Numbered from the stretch's first letter, positions 8,291 to 17,996 are shown. The stretch: 64,000 bases of DNA from Methanomicrobiaceae archaeon (GCA_016937345.1 JAFGWE010000032.1:1-64000); one strand, 5' to 3'. Translations and numbers: made by a program. The notes: a model not told the origin generated them from the sequence alone.

Positions 8291-9568
8291 TTACAACGTC
8301 TCGGCACCGTTCATATACGGCCTTAAGACCTCTGGCACAACAACTGTTCCGTCTTCTTCCTGGTAGTTTTCAAGAATTGCACGGAGTGTTCTTGTTGTCG
8401 CAACCGCAGTGCTGTTTAAAGTATGAAGAGGATATTTGTTCTCGAAATCATGTGCATCTCTTCCCCTTATATTCAGCCTCACCGACTGATATGCAGTGCA
8501 GTTTGAGCATGAGACAACCTCGCGGTATGCACTCTCACGCGGCATCCAGACCTCTATATCGTATTTCTTCGCAGCAACCGTTCCGATATCTCCTGTGCAG
8601 ATATTTACAACGTGATATGGGAGGCCTAACATCTGGAAGATATCCTCTGCGTTTTTCAAAAGCTCCTCATGCAATGCCCAGGAATCCTCTGGCCTGCAGT
8701 AGATGAACTGTTCGACCTTGTTGAACTGGTGAACCCTGAAAAGGCCCTTTGTGTCAAGGCCGTGAGAACCTATTTCGCGCCTGAAGCACGGACTTATTCC
8801 GGCAAGCTTTAAGGGCAAATCCTTCTCCTCAAAGATCTCGCCCATGTACATCGCAGCCATCGGATGCTCACTTGTCGCGATTAAAAATTCGTCCTCGCCT
8901 TCGATTGCGTACATCACATTCTCAAAGTCGGCAAGATCTGTAACTCCTTCATATGCGGCACGGTTCATCATGTAAGGCGGAATTACGGGGATGTAGCCAC
9001 GCTGTGCAAGCGTGTCGATTGCAAGACGCTGAAGGGCAAGATCCATTAACGCGAGATTTCCCTTTAGCATGTAGAATCCGGCGCCGGAAATTTTTGCTGC
9101 CCTTTCAAACTCGGCAAGGCCCTTTTCAACTGCAAGTTCGCCGTGGTTTTTGAGTTCAAACAAAGGAGCTTTTGTCTCTCTCCATCGTTTTACCTCAACG
9201 TTTTCGGAATCGTCCTTTCCGACAGGAACACTTTCATGGAGGATGTTTGGAATCCTCATCTGGTAGAACTTTAATTTCTGGTTAATCTCTTCAAGTACGG
9301 CTTCTTCTTCCTTAATCTTCCCCGGAAGAGTTTTAGCCTCATCAAGAAGTCCGGAAATATCTTTCTTTTCCTTTTTTGCTTCCTTTATTTCCTTGCTTAT
9401 AATATTGCGGCGATTTCGCATAGTGTTTATTTCAATCTGCATCTCACGCGATTTGACGTCTTTTTCCAGCAGATCATCAATCCAGGCAAGTTTCTCCAAA
9501 TCTCCCCTCTTATTCAGATCGGCTCTTATGACATCCGGATTGTTTCGGATAAATTTCAGATCAAGCAT
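8291..9568 (-). CDS. serS: Seryl-tRNA synthetase (common/bacterial-like class)
   Basis: A 425-residue class II synthetase that charges tRNA-Ser. The N-terminal ~100 residues form the antiparallel coiled-coil arm that binds the long variable arm of tRNA-Ser (EIKEAKKEKKDISGL then EEEAVLEEI). The catalytic core shows motif 2 (CFRREIG...HQFNKVEQF) and motif 3 (TRTLRAILENYQ). This is the widespread SerRS, not the aberrant zinc-dependent methanogen type found in Methanococcales. It is monocistronic, and the start MLDLKFIRNN fits the family. Confidence 0.96.
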   Translation of the reverse strand: MLDLKFIRNNPDVIRADLNKRGDLEKLAWIDDLLEKDVKSREMQIEINTMRNRRNIISKEIKEAKKEKKDISGLLDEAKTLPGKIKEEEAVLEEINQKLKFYQMRIPNILHESVPVGKDDSENVEVKRWRETKAPLFELKNHGELAVEKGLAEFERAAKISGAGFYMLKGNLALMDLALQRLAIDTLAQRGYIPVIPPYMMNRAAYEGVTDLADFENVMYAIEGEDEFLIATSEHPMAAMYMGEIFEEKDLPLKLAGISPCFRREIGSHGLDTKGLFRVHQFNKVEQFIYCRPEDSWALHEELLKNAEDIFQMLGLPYHVVNICTGDIGTVAAKKYDIEVWMPRESAYREVVSCSNCTAYQSVRLNIRGRDAHDFENKYPLHTLNSTAVATTRTLRAILENYQEEDGTVVVPEVLRPYMNGAETL

Positions 9569-9777
9569 AACTCTGTTTCATTTATGTAAATCATACGGGA
9601 TTATAGTTGCGAGGTACTTCTTTCAAACAAAATATCTGTTTATCCTGAAGCTGCAGTATACTGCCATACCCTGTCCCATATACCGGTCATTGTACAGATC
9701 TTTCTTTAAGGGAATGATGTCACCCGGACTTTTAGGATAGAATAAATCCTTTTCTCATATTTTGACAATTAATAATT

Positions 9778-10278
9778 ATGACCGGATTTACGTATCAGAA
9801 AATATCAGAATCTGACAGAAAAGGGGTAACTGACATATTCAATTACTATATAGAAAACAGCTTTGCCGCATATCCTGAAGGAAAGGTTCCTTATGAATTC
9901 TTTGACAATTTCCTTGCAATTGCGGCGAAATACCCGTCAGTTTCTGTAAGGGATGACAAAGGTGAGGCAGCCGGTTTCGGAATGCTGCGTCCGCACAGCC
10001 CTTTTCCCTCATTTTCACACACTGCTGATATTACATATTTCATAAGGCCGGACAGCACAGGAAAGGGCATTGGAAAAAAGATTCTTGAAATACTGGAAAA
10101 TGATGGCAGAAAACTTGGTATAAGTGTTATTCTTGCCGGAATCTCATCAAAAAATCCGGGGAGCATAAATTTCCATAGTAAGAACGGATTTACAAAGTGT
10201 GGGGTCTTTCCCGATATCGGAAAAAAGCATGGAGAATTTTTTTCCGAGGTCTGGATGTACAAAAAAATCAGGGAATAA
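9778..10278 (+). CDS. GNAT family N-acetyltransferase
   Basis: A 166-residue acyltransferase of the Gcn5-related fold. The acetyl-CoA binding motif A is visible as YFIRPDSTGKGIGKKIL (about residues 83-99), followed by the motif B strand and helix (LAGISSKNPGSINFHSKNGF). The pattern resembles the MnaT/phosphinothricin acetyltransferase branch, which acetylates amino-acid-like amines; the real substrate is unknown. It is monocistronic, with AT-rich sequence immediately upstream. Confidence 0.85.
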   Translation: MTGFTYQKISESDRKGVTDIFNYYIENSFAAYPEGKVPYEFFDNFLAIAAKYPSVSVRDDKGEAAGFGMLRPHSPFPSFSHTADITYFIRPDSTGKGIGKKILEILENDGRKLGISVILAGISSKNPGSINFHSKNGFTKCGVFPDIGKKHGEFFSEVWMYKKIRE

Positions 10279-10336
10279 TTTTTTACTTTCCCTGGCATCT
10301 TTTCAAACCATCAATTTTAAAAAAACCATCCTCTTA

Positions 10337-10345
10337 TTTATAATA
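10337..10345 (+). promoter_or_regulatory. TATA box for the first export operon
   Basis: TTTATAATA lies about 45-53 bases before the first codon of the exported-protein gene. This is a good archaeal TATA box, and would place transcription initiation roughly 25 bases downstream of it. Confidence 0.45.
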
Positions 10346-10389
10346 TTATAAGGGTCATATTTTGAATTTAGACGGGGTGTTGTCTATAG

Positions 10390-11610
10390 ATGCTTAATAA
10401 AATAGGAATAATTGCTATCATACTGATTCTGCTGTCTGCAGGAACTGTTTCTGCCGGTTTGTATGAGCCGACTGTGATATTGTCCGACTTTGAGGTTGTC
10501 CCTTCGGTTTTAATGCCGGGGGATACCGGAATGATTACAGTTACCCTTAAAAATACAGCAACATCTACCACATCCACAACCACAGATTCTGTTGTTACGA
10601 CAAAAGCGGAGATAAATCCGACTATAACAAGTGTCTTTTTGGATGGCGGCAAAAAAATAAAAGTCCTTGGGGGAAACTCGGAATTTTCAGGTGATCTCGG
10701 TCCTCAGCAGTCTGTAAGTCTTTCCTTTGCAGTTTTAGCTCCTGAGGAGGAAGGAATTTATTACGCAGTTTTAAGGGTCAGTGTAAAAGGATCTGAGAAT
10801 CTGATATATCCCATCCCTGTAAATGTGAATATGCCGATATCCGCGTTGAAAAAACCGGTTCTGATTCTAACACAGTCAGGTGACGACACGCTCATACCCG
10901 GCGGGGACTGTGAAGTCGCTTTAAGCATCTATAACAGCGGCAAAAGTACTGCAGAGGATATTTTTTTCAGAATCTCAGAGGATGACCCTTCAATTGCACC
11001 GTTAAGTTCTGCAACCTATCATGTTTCCGATCTCTCCTCCGGAGAAACTGCCTACTATAATGTTTCTTTTATATCTGATCAGGATATGGAGCCGGGAATT
11101 CATGAAATCCCGCTTTTGATATCATACAATATTGTTGACGGGACCTCACTGACACAGACTGAAGCTATAGCTCTTAATTTTAAAGGTGCGGGTGAGACGA
11201 GTATTGCCTCATTAAAGACCGATCCTGTTCGTGTCATTGAAAATGACCGCTTTGATCTTACAATAAGAATCGAGAATACCGGAACAGGGGATGCGAAATC
11301 AACCGTTGCCGTAATCGATCTTCCGTTCACAGGAAACAAGGAGGCATATGTCGGAAAAATAAAGCCCGGAAATGATGCCCCTGCAATATTTACTCTTGAT
11401 GCAGGAGATTCCGGAAACTACAATTATACGCTGAAGGTCTCATACGAGGATGATACCGGAGCTCATGAATCCGTTCATCCGCTCTCAATTGCAATAAGGA
11501 AAAACGAAGATGGCAGCGGGATTATCTTTGGGATTATACTTCTTATTTTAGCCGCAGGCGGAGGCTACTACTATTTCGTATACAGGAAAAACGAAGAAGA
11601 AAAGGTATGA
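10390..11610 (+). CDS. Exported CARDB/COG1361-like surface protein, membrane anchored
   Basis: A 406-residue secreted protein. It has an N-terminal signal peptide (IGIIAIILILLSAGTVSA) and repeated beta-sandwich modules with the phrases PGDTGMITVTLKN, PGGDCEVALSIYNSGKS and FDLTIRIENTGTGDAKS, typical of CARDB/NEW3 modules. A C-terminal transmembrane helix is followed by a charged cytoplasmic tail. It begins an operon with a MacB-type permease and ATPase and a lipoprotein. A close paralogue sits at 43,300-44,445 beside a second permease/ATPase pair, so the exported protein is probably part of the transport machine. A Thr/Ser-rich stretch near residues 56-66 may be glycosylated. Confidence 0.8.
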   Translation: MLNKIGIIAIILILLSAGTVSAGLYEPTVILSDFEVVPSVLMPGDTGMITVTLKNTATSTTSTTTDSVVTTKAEINPTITSVFLDGGKKIKVLGGNSEFSGDLGPQQSVSLSFAVLAPEEEGIYYAVLRVSVKGSENLIYPIPVNVNMPISALKKPVLILTQSGDDTLIPGGDCEVALSIYNSGKSTAEDIFFRISEDDPSIAPLSSATYHVSDLSSGETAYYNVSFISDQDMEPGIHEIPLLISYNIVDGTSLTQTEAIALNFKGAGETSIASLKTDPVRVIENDRFDLTIRIENTGTGDAKSTVAVIDLPFTGNKEAYVGKIKPGNDAPAIFTLDAGDSGNYNYTLKVSYEDDTGAHESVHPLSIAIRKNEDGSGIIFGIILLILAAGGGYYYFVYRKNEEEKV

Positions 11611-11616
11611 GAACCG

Positions 11617-12828
11617 ATGTTTGAGGATCTGAGAGTCTCTGTATTTCTTGCGGCAAGGGCTACACAGAGGGGCGGAATAGGGCGTGTTTTTATGAATATA
11701 GTTATAATCGCCCTTGTTTTAACAAACATGATATTCCTGCCCTCAATTATCACAGGTTCAATTGCTGTTTTTAATCAGCAGAATGTGGATTATATAACAT
11801 CAGACATCATAATCGAGCCCCGTGAGGATGACTCCTATATTGAAAATCTCGATGGACTTCTGGCAACGCTAAACCGGGTGCCTGGTGTTGTCCGTGCCTC
11901 TCCCAGATATGAGTCTCCTGCCTCCATTGAATTTGAGGAGGAGTCCATAACTCTTGGGATTACGGCTTTTGATCCGAGGGATGAGGAGGAGGTTACAAAA
12001 TTTCAGGATGTGATGAAGGATGGTAACTACCTTGGAAGCGGAGATCATGATTCAATAATACTGGGCTATCTTGTTGCGGGTGAAAAGGATAAAACCGGGG
12101 ATTTTTACCCGTCGCTGGGGGGTGCAGAGGTGGGTGACACCATAACTGTCAGGTACACTGGAGGAATTGTCCGCGAATACAGGATTAAGGGAATATTCAA
12201 TACAAAATCCTGGAGTGCCGATTATATGGCGGTTGTAACCTGGGATGAGATGAATTCTGTTCTTGGATATGAAAATAATGTTGCAGACAAAATTCTTGTT
12301 AAAACGTCCGGGAACGGGGAAGATGTTGATGCTGTTAAGAGAAATATTCTTGATTACGGTGTCGGCGAGGATGTAAAGACATGGGAGGAGTCGCTTCCCG
12401 ATGCAGTAACCGAGTCTGTTGAGTCTTTTAATATAATAAACCAGATCAGTGTCGTCGGAAGCCTTCTCATCGCCGTTGTTCTGATATTTATTATGACCAC
12501 AATCCGGGCTTTTAACAACCGAAAACAGATTGGGATTTTAAAGGCAATCGGAATTAAAAAAAGCATTATAATTAATTCCTATGTGATTCAGGTGCTGTTT
12601 GTCTGCCTTATCGGATCAATTCTCGGATTTTTAATACTTGAGATGATGGTTGCCTACTTTACGGCATACCCTATGGAGTTTCCGGACGGCGATGTGACGC
12701 CGGTTGTTGATTTTGCGATGCTTATTGAGAATACCGTGCTGTTATTTGTGTCATCTGCGATCGCCGGATTTATACCTGCATGGAGGATAACGCAGGAGAA
12801 TATCCTTGATGCAATGAGAGGTACCTGA
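11617..12828 (+). CDS. ABC transporter permease, MacB/FtsX family
   Basis: A 403-residue permease. One transmembrane helix near the N-terminus (about residues 27-50) is followed by a ~230-residue extracytoplasmic MacB-like periplasmic-core domain, then three C-terminal helices with the FtsX signature region (NNRKQIGILKAIGIKK, then the last loop IPAWRITQENILDAMRG). It pairs with the ATPase whose start codon lies two bases after its stop, and with the exported protein six bases upstream. Such systems use ATP to drive mechanical movement or lipoprotein/substrate extrusion outside the membrane. Confidence 0.88.
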   Translation: MFEDLRVSVFLAARATQRGGIGRVFMNIVIIALVLTNMIFLPSIITGSIAVFNQQNVDYITSDIIIEPREDDSYIENLDGLLATLNRVPGVVRASPRYESPASIEFEEESITLGITAFDPRDEEEVTKFQDVMKDGNYLGSGDHDSIILGYLVAGEKDKTGDFYPSLGGAEVGDTITVRYTGGIVREYRIKGIFNTKSWSADYMAVVTWDEMNSVLGYENNVADKILVKTSGNGEDVDAVKRNILDYGVGEDVKTWEESLPDAVTESVESFNIINQISVVGSLLIAVVLIFIMTTIRAFNNRKQIGILKAIGIKKSIIINSYVIQVLFVCLIGSILGFLILEMMVAYFTAYPMEFPDGDVTPVVDFAMLIENTVLLFVSSAIAGFIPAWRITQENILDAMRGT

Positions 12829-12830
12829 CA

Positions 12831-13508
12831 ATGATATCAGCTGTAAATATCACCAAAACCTACATAATGGGGCTTGTAGAGGTGCATGCTCTCCGGGGAG
12901 TTTCGGTTGACATAAAAGAAGGTGATTTTGTCGGGATTATGGGACCCTCAGGCTCCGGAAAGTCTACACTTCTTCATATATTAGGTCTTTTGGACAGACC
13001 TAACGGGGGCGGGATTACAATATCCGGACGTGATGTCCTTAAAATGAGCGATGATGAGAAGAGCAGGTTTAGGCTCTCAAAATTCGGTTTTATCTTTCAG
13101 GATTATGCACTTGTTCCCGAACTTACAGCTCTTGAAAATGTCATCATTCCTGCAATGGCAAAAGGAATGCCCCCGGATGAATGCGTAAGAACAGGCATGA
13201 AATACTTGGGCGAGGTAGGACTTTCTGATAGGAGAGGGCATATTCCTGCCGAACTCTCAGGTGGTGAGCAGCAGAGGGTTGCCATTGCAAGGGCGCTTGT
13301 AAACAGTCCTGATATAATATTTGCAGATGAGCCCTGCGCAAATCTTGACAGTGAAAATTCCCGTGCGGTTCTTGAACTTTTCAAAAAGATAAATGAGGAG
13401 ACGGAAAGGACGGTTATCATGGTCTCGCATGAAGAGTGGCATAAAAAATATTTTGAAAGGCTTATTCTTTTAAAGGACGGGATGGTATCTGAGGATAAAT
13501 ATCTGTAA
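12831..13508 (+). CDS. ABC transporter ATP-binding protein, MacB/LolD type
   Basis: A 225-residue ATPase. Walker A GPSGSGKS is at residues 38-45, the signature LSGGEQQ at 142-148 and Walker B IIFADEP at 162-168. The D-loop has an unusual CANLDS instead of TGNLDS. It belongs to the LolD/MacB/SalX group that partners FtsX-type permeases such as the one encoded two bases upstream. The gene downstream is a lipoprotein 42 bases away, probably in the same transcript. Confidence 0.9.
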   Translation: MISAVNITKTYIMGLVEVHALRGVSVDIKEGDFVGIMGPSGSGKSTLLHILGLLDRPNGGGITISGRDVLKMSDDEKSRFRLSKFGFIFQDYALVPELTALENVIIPAMAKGMPPDECVRTGMKYLGEVGLSDRRGHIPAELSGGEQQRVAIARALVNSPDIIFADEPCANLDSENSRAVLELFKKINEETERTVIMVSHEEWHKKYFERLILLKDGMVSEDKYL

Positions 13509-13550
13509 TCTAAACAGTTTTATCATCTCAAAAATCAGTATTACATTTTA

Positions 13551-15086
13551 ATGAGGTCTGAGTTTTTTTATTTTACGGTGGCTGTGGCACTGTTTCTGGC
13601 GTTCTTTTCAGGCTGTGTTGAAACCGGCACGAATGGTTCTGATGCTCTTTCTGACAGCCAGGCGCAGGTTAAAGCTTCGGCTGACTCTTTATTCAATACA
13701 GGGATGTCAGAATCTGTAAGCGGCAATTGCAGGGGGGCATTAGCCGGTTTTGATGAGGCAATGAGCCTGTACAAAAGTATAGGGTTAAAAGAGGAAGCTC
13801 TGATGGCTAAAAATCAGGGCTTAATTGCCTCAAGGACGATTTTAGAATATTCGCTCAACGAAACAGAGGCGAAAGTCATGCTGAGAGAGAAAGTGAGCGG
13901 GATAACAGATAGTGAGATTGACGACTGGCTCTTAAATTCCGCACAGAAAATTGTCTCTGACGGTGAGACCTTTTACTATGGAGAAACTGCCGCAAACTAT
14001 CTTTATGCAAATTATGAGCTTTTGCAGAAAGAGGATATCATTGATTTTGATTATGTAACCCGTGAAGTGTTTTCAGGCAGAATGCCGGATTCTGACTCTG
14101 CATACTTCAATCCGGTATATTATAGAGGGACTGAAAAATGTGTAATTCCCGGTGAAGTTTTCACGGGCAAAGGCATAGTAAAGGTATGGTTCCCGCTTCC
14201 TTTGGAGACAGAGTCACAGAATGATGTGTCGGTTTCAAACTTCTCATATGAAGAGTATATTGTATACGGTCCGATAACAGAAGGTCAGATAGGGTATGTT
14301 TACTATGAGATTCCTGCCGAAAAGATTGAAGGTGATCTTGTATTAACAGCAGATATCGGGTTTAAATCATACGAACAGGGATTTTATGTGGACCCTGATA
14401 TGGTTTTGACCTATAACACAACAGATCCTGAATATATTTTGTACACGGCTTCAGCACGTGATATTGAGATAACGGATGAGATTAAAGCCAAAGCCCTGGA
14501 GATCATCGGAGATGAGAAGAACCCGTATCTTCAGGCTGTTATGATATACAGCCACATCATTGAAACCTATCCGTACAGCCATGTGCCTCATCTTTCACTT
14601 GATACAGCTGAGCCAAAGGTTGCGGAATCGACGTATATGTTTAATACAGGGCACGGTGACTGCGGAACACAGAGCATGCTCTTTTCGGCGATGTGCAGAT
14701 CACTTGGCATTCCTGCCCGTGCAACCGGCGGATACCAGATGATACTTCAGGAAACGCCGGGTACGCATTTCTGGGCAGAGTATTACATTGAAGGATACGG
14801 CTGGATTCCGTGTGACCCGACAGTTGCGGAAGTTGCTGACTGGGTAGATATTACCGGTGATGAAAGGGCCCGGTATAAGGAATATTTCGCACATAACCTT
14901 GACAACTCAAGGTTTGTGATCCAGAAGGATGTTGATGCGGAGATGACACCTGCTATTCCTGAAGATGCGGTTGTTTTGAGGCTTGTCAGGCAGAATCCTG
15001 CCGTTATATATGATGAGTCTGATGAGGATGTTGATCTGATAGCTGAAATGGGATTTATGGTTGATTTAAAGGCCGATTTGCCCTGA
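13551..15086 (+). CDS. Transglutaminase-like lipoprotein
   Basis: A 511-residue secreted protein. The signal peptide ends in FFSGC, with Cys22 as the likely lipidated residue. A helical region around residues 30-130 resembles TPR-like packing. The C-terminal half is a transglutaminase-like cysteine-protease fold whose triad can be placed: Cys371 (GHGDCGTQSM), His406 (GTHFWAEY) and Asp422 (CDPT). Such domains cleave or cross-link peptides at the cell surface. It follows a CARDB/MacB exporter and may process its cargo. A truncated second copy of its 3' part lies at 16,416-16,605. Confidence 0.85.
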   Translation: MRSEFFYFTVAVALFLAFFSGCVETGTNGSDALSDSQAQVKASADSLFNTGMSESVSGNCRGALAGFDEAMSLYKSIGLKEEALMAKNQGLIASRTILEYSLNETEAKVMLREKVSGITDSEIDDWLLNSAQKIVSDGETFYYGETAANYLYANYELLQKEDIIDFDYVTREVFSGRMPDSDSAYFNPVYYRGTEKCVIPGEVFTGKGIVKVWFPLPLETESQNDVSVSNFSYEEYIVYGPITEGQIGYVYYEIPAEKIEGDLVLTADIGFKSYEQGFYVDPDMVLTYNTTDPEYILYTASARDIEITDEIKAKALEIIGDEKNPYLQAVMIYSHIIETYPYSHVPHLSLDTAEPKVAESTYMFNTGHGDCGTQSMLFSAMCRSLGIPARATGGYQMILQETPGTHFWAEYYIEGYGWIPCDPTVAEVADWVDITGDERARYKEYFAHNLDNSRFVIQKDVDAEMTPAIPEDAVVLRLVRQNPAVIYDESDEDVDLIAEMGFMVDLKADLP

Positions 15087-15147
15087 AAAGATTCTTTATC
15101 TTTTTTCTGCCGGAATATTACGGCACTATTATTATATTGGAGAAGAA

Positions 15148-16371
15148 TTGTCCTTCATGAAACTATTTTATATTCTCATTGTACTGATGTTCATGATTCC
15201 GGCGATAGCAGTCGCTGCCACTCAGGAGAGCCCTGAATCTGCCGGTATAGGCGCCGGGATGACTCCGGTTGCAACTTTTGGAGACGGTACACGATACGAG
15301 GCGGGACCCTATCATGTTGTTGTCCTCTCAGGCACTTACCGGGAGATGGGACGCCAGTACGGTGCCCTGATGAAGGACGAACTTAAGTCCGAATATGAAA
15401 TGCTGCGCTCCCACTTCACGGCCGGTGGCTATACTGAAGACGAGATCACTGCATATGCCGGCGAGGCAACGGCACTGCAGGCAAAGCGCATGCAGGAGAT
15501 CCGGGCCGGTATGGCCGAGACCTCCGGCCTGACAACCGAACAGCTGGAGATCCTTCACGAAGGCCCGATTATCTTTATTATTACCTACAATGCGAAGTCC
15601 GGATGCTCGTTTCTGGCTGCCTGGGGAGACTACACCCCCGACGGCTCACTCGTTCTCTCCCGGAATTACGATCTGCCTGACGAACTCGCCCCATTCCGCC
15701 CCTACTACACCCTTGCGGTCTACAACCCGACCGACGGGAGTAACGGTGTTGCAACTTTAAGCCCGGTAGGAGCACGTCCGGAAACCCTGATGAACAGTGA
15801 AGGTCTCTTCATCGCTGATGACAATGCAGCTGAGTCAGCCGGATCTGTTGAAATTGCGGGCAGGCCGGATCTCATCGACGAATTCTTCCGGATGATGCTT
15901 GACTATTCCGACATGAAAGGGCTTGATGCTGCCATCATGTCACTTCGTCCGAATATTGGCTGGATTGTGAATGCAGCCGGGCCTGATTATGCCTGTTCCT
16001 ACGAGGAGACAATTTATGATGTCAAATGCCGCGAGGGGGACGGTGTGATTGCGGCCTCAAACAACTTTTTCGATCCGACATGGCGGCTTGCAGCCATCCC
16101 GGCGGAGCATTCGACCTTACGGTACGCAAATCTTCTGAATCTCGCCGAAGAGAATAAGGGTTTGATTGACGGAGAACAGATGGTGGCTATTCGTGATGTG
16201 CAATACTCCGACGGCGGTGCGACTTTTAAGCATTTCAGTTTGGGAGGCGGGGGCATGAATTATTCAACCGATCATCAGGTTGTCTTTGTCCCTAAGACAC
16301 GCACGCTCTGGATGAAGGTAGTGGATAAGGACTGGCAGAAGGTTGAGCTTGGACCGCTCTTCGCGGCCTGA
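15148..16371 (+). CDS. C45 family autoproteolytic acyltransferase/hydrolase (Ntn hydrolase)
   Basis: A 407-residue secreted enzyme with a signal peptide (LFYILIVLMFMIPAIAVAA). The motif KSGCSFLAAWG contains Cys153, the expected autocatalytic nucleophile of the C45/acyl-CoA:6-aminopenicillanate acyltransferase-like Ntn hydrolases, followed by SRNYDLP and a late GGGGMN stretch. These act on amide bonds; the substrate is unknown. The TTG start is preferred because GGAG lies five bases before it; an ATG three codons on is too far from it. Codon use is visibly GC-richer (many GCC, GGC, CTC, CGC) than in the flanking genes, and it lies between a gene and that gene's truncated copy, which suggests acquisition by transfer. 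Confidence 0.8.
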   Translation: MSFMKLFYILIVLMFMIPAIAVAATQESPESAGIGAGMTPVATFGDGTRYEAGPYHVVVLSGTYREMGRQYGALMKDELKSEYEMLRSHFTAGGYTEDEITAYAGEATALQAKRMQEIRAGMAETSGLTTEQLEILHEGPIIFIITYNAKSGCSFLAAWGDYTPDGSLVLSRNYDLPDELAPFRPYYTLAVYNPTDGSNGVATLSPVGARPETLMNSEGLFIADDNAAESAGSVEIAGRPDLIDEFFRMMLDYSDMKGLDAAIMSLRPNIGWIVNAAGPDYACSYEETIYDVKCREGDGVIAASNNFFDPTWRLAAIPAEHSTLRYANLLNLAEENKGLIDGEQMVAIRDVQYSDGGATFKHFSLGGGGMNYSTDHQVVFVPKTRTLWMKVVDKDWQKVELGPLFAA

Positions 16372-16415
16372 ACGTAATCATCCCTCACCTTTTTTTTCAT
16401 TATATTATCTCATGG

Positions 16416-16605
16416 CATGTGCCTCAAATTTCACCTGACACAATCGAGTCGAATGTTGCGGAATCAACATCTATTTCTAATTCCTGATGATGCTGTTGTA
16501 TTCAGGATTGTCAGGCAGGGGCCCTGTGTTGTTCATTATGAAGCAGAAAATGATATCAGTCTTATTGCGGCCGAAGGGTTTAGTGTTGATTTGAAGGCTG
16601 TTTGA
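16416..16605 (+). pseudogene. Truncated, frameshifted copy of the transglutaminase lipoprotein gene
   Basis: The DNA after the C45 gene aligns with two separate parts of the transglutaminase gene at 13,551-15,086. First, bases from CATGTGCCTCA onward give HVP-x-x-S-x-DT...VAEST, matching the region at about 14,579-14,640. After a junction the other frame gives DDAVVFRIVRQ...LIAAEGFSVDLKA, matching that gene's C-terminus (EDAVVLRLVRQ...LIAEMGFMVDLKA). About 300 bases, including the catalytic Cys, His and Asp, are missing and the two parts are in different frames. It cannot encode a functional enzyme. Confidence 0.75.
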
Positions 16606-16706
16606 GGAGAATTCTTTTTTTGGTATGATTGTGTTTGGTCCGGGCACATTGCTATCCTGCCCCCGGAAAACTGTTTTTTCATCCGCCGGGCAGCGTAAGC
16701 TCTATT

Positions 16707-17153
16707 TTACAGATTTCTTTTCAGATAAATCATATCCACTAACTGTTGTCCGTTTTCATACATGGGATGGTCGTAATTGTCTGTAAAAAAGTTTTTAACA
16801 GTGTGTGATTTTTCAAATCCGCATTTCTCGTAGAAATGAATTATTGCAGGGCAATCGCCAGTTCCAACATACAGCTCGCTGCCGGAATTTTTGTAGTAAT
16901 CAATAATATTTGAGATTAGACGTTGTCCGTAGCCTTTGCGCTGATATTTTGGAACGGTTACAATATTCTTAATTTCATAAACGCCGGACTTCTCCTGTGT
17001 AACAATGCAAATCGCTTTAACATCATCATCACATAAGGCGAACATATCACCGCGATACAAATATTTCTCTATCATGCTGACCTGTTCATCTGCGATAAGC
17101 AAAAGTTCCATGTAATTTTTTTTATCGCTACCAATAATTTTCACAAATTCCAT
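16707..17153 (-). CDS. GNAT family N-acetyltransferase
   Basis: A 148-residue GNAT enzyme. The acetyl-CoA site motif is VPKYQRKGYGQRLISNII (about residues 66-83), preceded by the central strand AICIVTQEKSGVYEIKNIV and followed by VGTGDCPAIIHFYEKCGF. It is a typical small acetyltransferase of the RimI-like class with unknown substrate. It is monocistronic between the transglutaminase fragment and a divergent YkgJ-type gene. Confidence 0.85.
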   Translation of the reverse strand: MEFVKIIGSDKKNYMELLLIADEQVSMIEKYLYRGDMFALCDDDVKAICIVTQEKSGVYEIKNIVTVPKYQRKGYGQRLISNIIDYYKNSGSELYVGTGDCPAIIHFYEKCGFEKSHTVKNFFTDNYDHPMYENGQQLVDMIYLKRNL

Positions 17154-17394
17154 TCGATATTTTCCCTTTCCTTTTCTTTGTTATCTTTACAAATCCATTA
17201 TCCCTTTTCATCCGTCAATCATCTTTCTTGCAGATTTTAAAAATTTCGCAGGAATTTTTCCATAAAGTCTCTATATGGTGCTCATCGGACAGTTTCCTGT
17301 GTGGCTTATATTTTGAGTTAGGACAAAACTAAAAGTATTTTATCCGGCCAAAAATAATACTAAAACATCAATGAAAATGAGGTTTTTTTAGGCA

Positions 17395-17880
17395 ATGGCG
17401 TTTGACTGCCTGCAGTGCGGGGAGTGCTGCAGTTATCTGGGACAGGTGCACACTCTTGTTAAGGAAATTTCAAAGACAGAATTTCTTGTCAGAAACGAGT
17501 ATACAAACGAGGAGAAGGTTGTAACGCTTGATCCTGACAAAACAGAATGGTATGCTGATAAAAGCATCTTTGAGATGTGGCCGGAAGCCTGCCCGTTTTT
17601 AAGGCCTGATCCCAACACTCCGGGAAGAATCTGCTGTTCTGTTCATTTTACACGCCCTGATATGTGCAGAAGCTACGGCTGCTGGAGAATTTTAATAATA
17701 AACAGTGAAGGAAAGGTAATCGGGCGCATCATGGGTCCGCATTTTCTCCGTTCCGAAGACGAAGAGCTTAAAAAACTATGGGATGAGAAGATAAGAAATA
17801 TCTCTGCACCCACTCATGAGAAATGGGATGAAACTGCATTTTCAATATTAAGGGAGAACGGATATACCCTTCAGGATTAG
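17395..17880 (+). CDS. YkgJ family cysteine cluster protein
   Basis: A 161-residue protein of the YkgJ/CxxCxxCC family (UPF0153). The N-terminus has DCLQCGECCSYLG (residues 3-15), and further cysteines lie in CPFL, ICCSVHF and MCRSYGC, giving the eight-Cys metal or Fe-S cluster pattern of the family. The biochemical role is not known. The ATG lies about 15 bases after a weak GAGG; the gene is monocistronic with its own AT-rich upstream region. Confidence 0.82.
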   Translation: MAFDCLQCGECCSYLGQVHTLVKEISKTEFLVRNEYTNEEKVVTLDPDKTEWYADKSIFEMWPEACPFLRPDPNTPGRICCSVHFTRPDMCRSYGCWRILIINSEGKVIGRIMGPHFLRSEDEELKKLWDEKIRNISAPTHEKWDETAFSILRENGYTLQD

Positions 17881-17996
17881 AAAATTATCCATAAAATCTG
17901 TGGGAAAACTGCATCCCTGAATTTCAGCAAAAAAAAGTATAAGAATTTTGAATTTAATTTTATTCGATTAAAATATTACTCGCTCTTTTCCTGTTC

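Noticed and set aside
8287-9740. Plus-strand frames opposite serS
   Set aside because: Antisense shadows of a well-supported synthetase gene.
9623-9754. A 43-codon open stretch on the minus strand upstream of serS (reads like PKSPGDIIPLKKDLYNDR)
   Set aside because: It has no start codon, no recognised family and sits in a promoter region. It may be a gene remnant but chance cannot be excluded.
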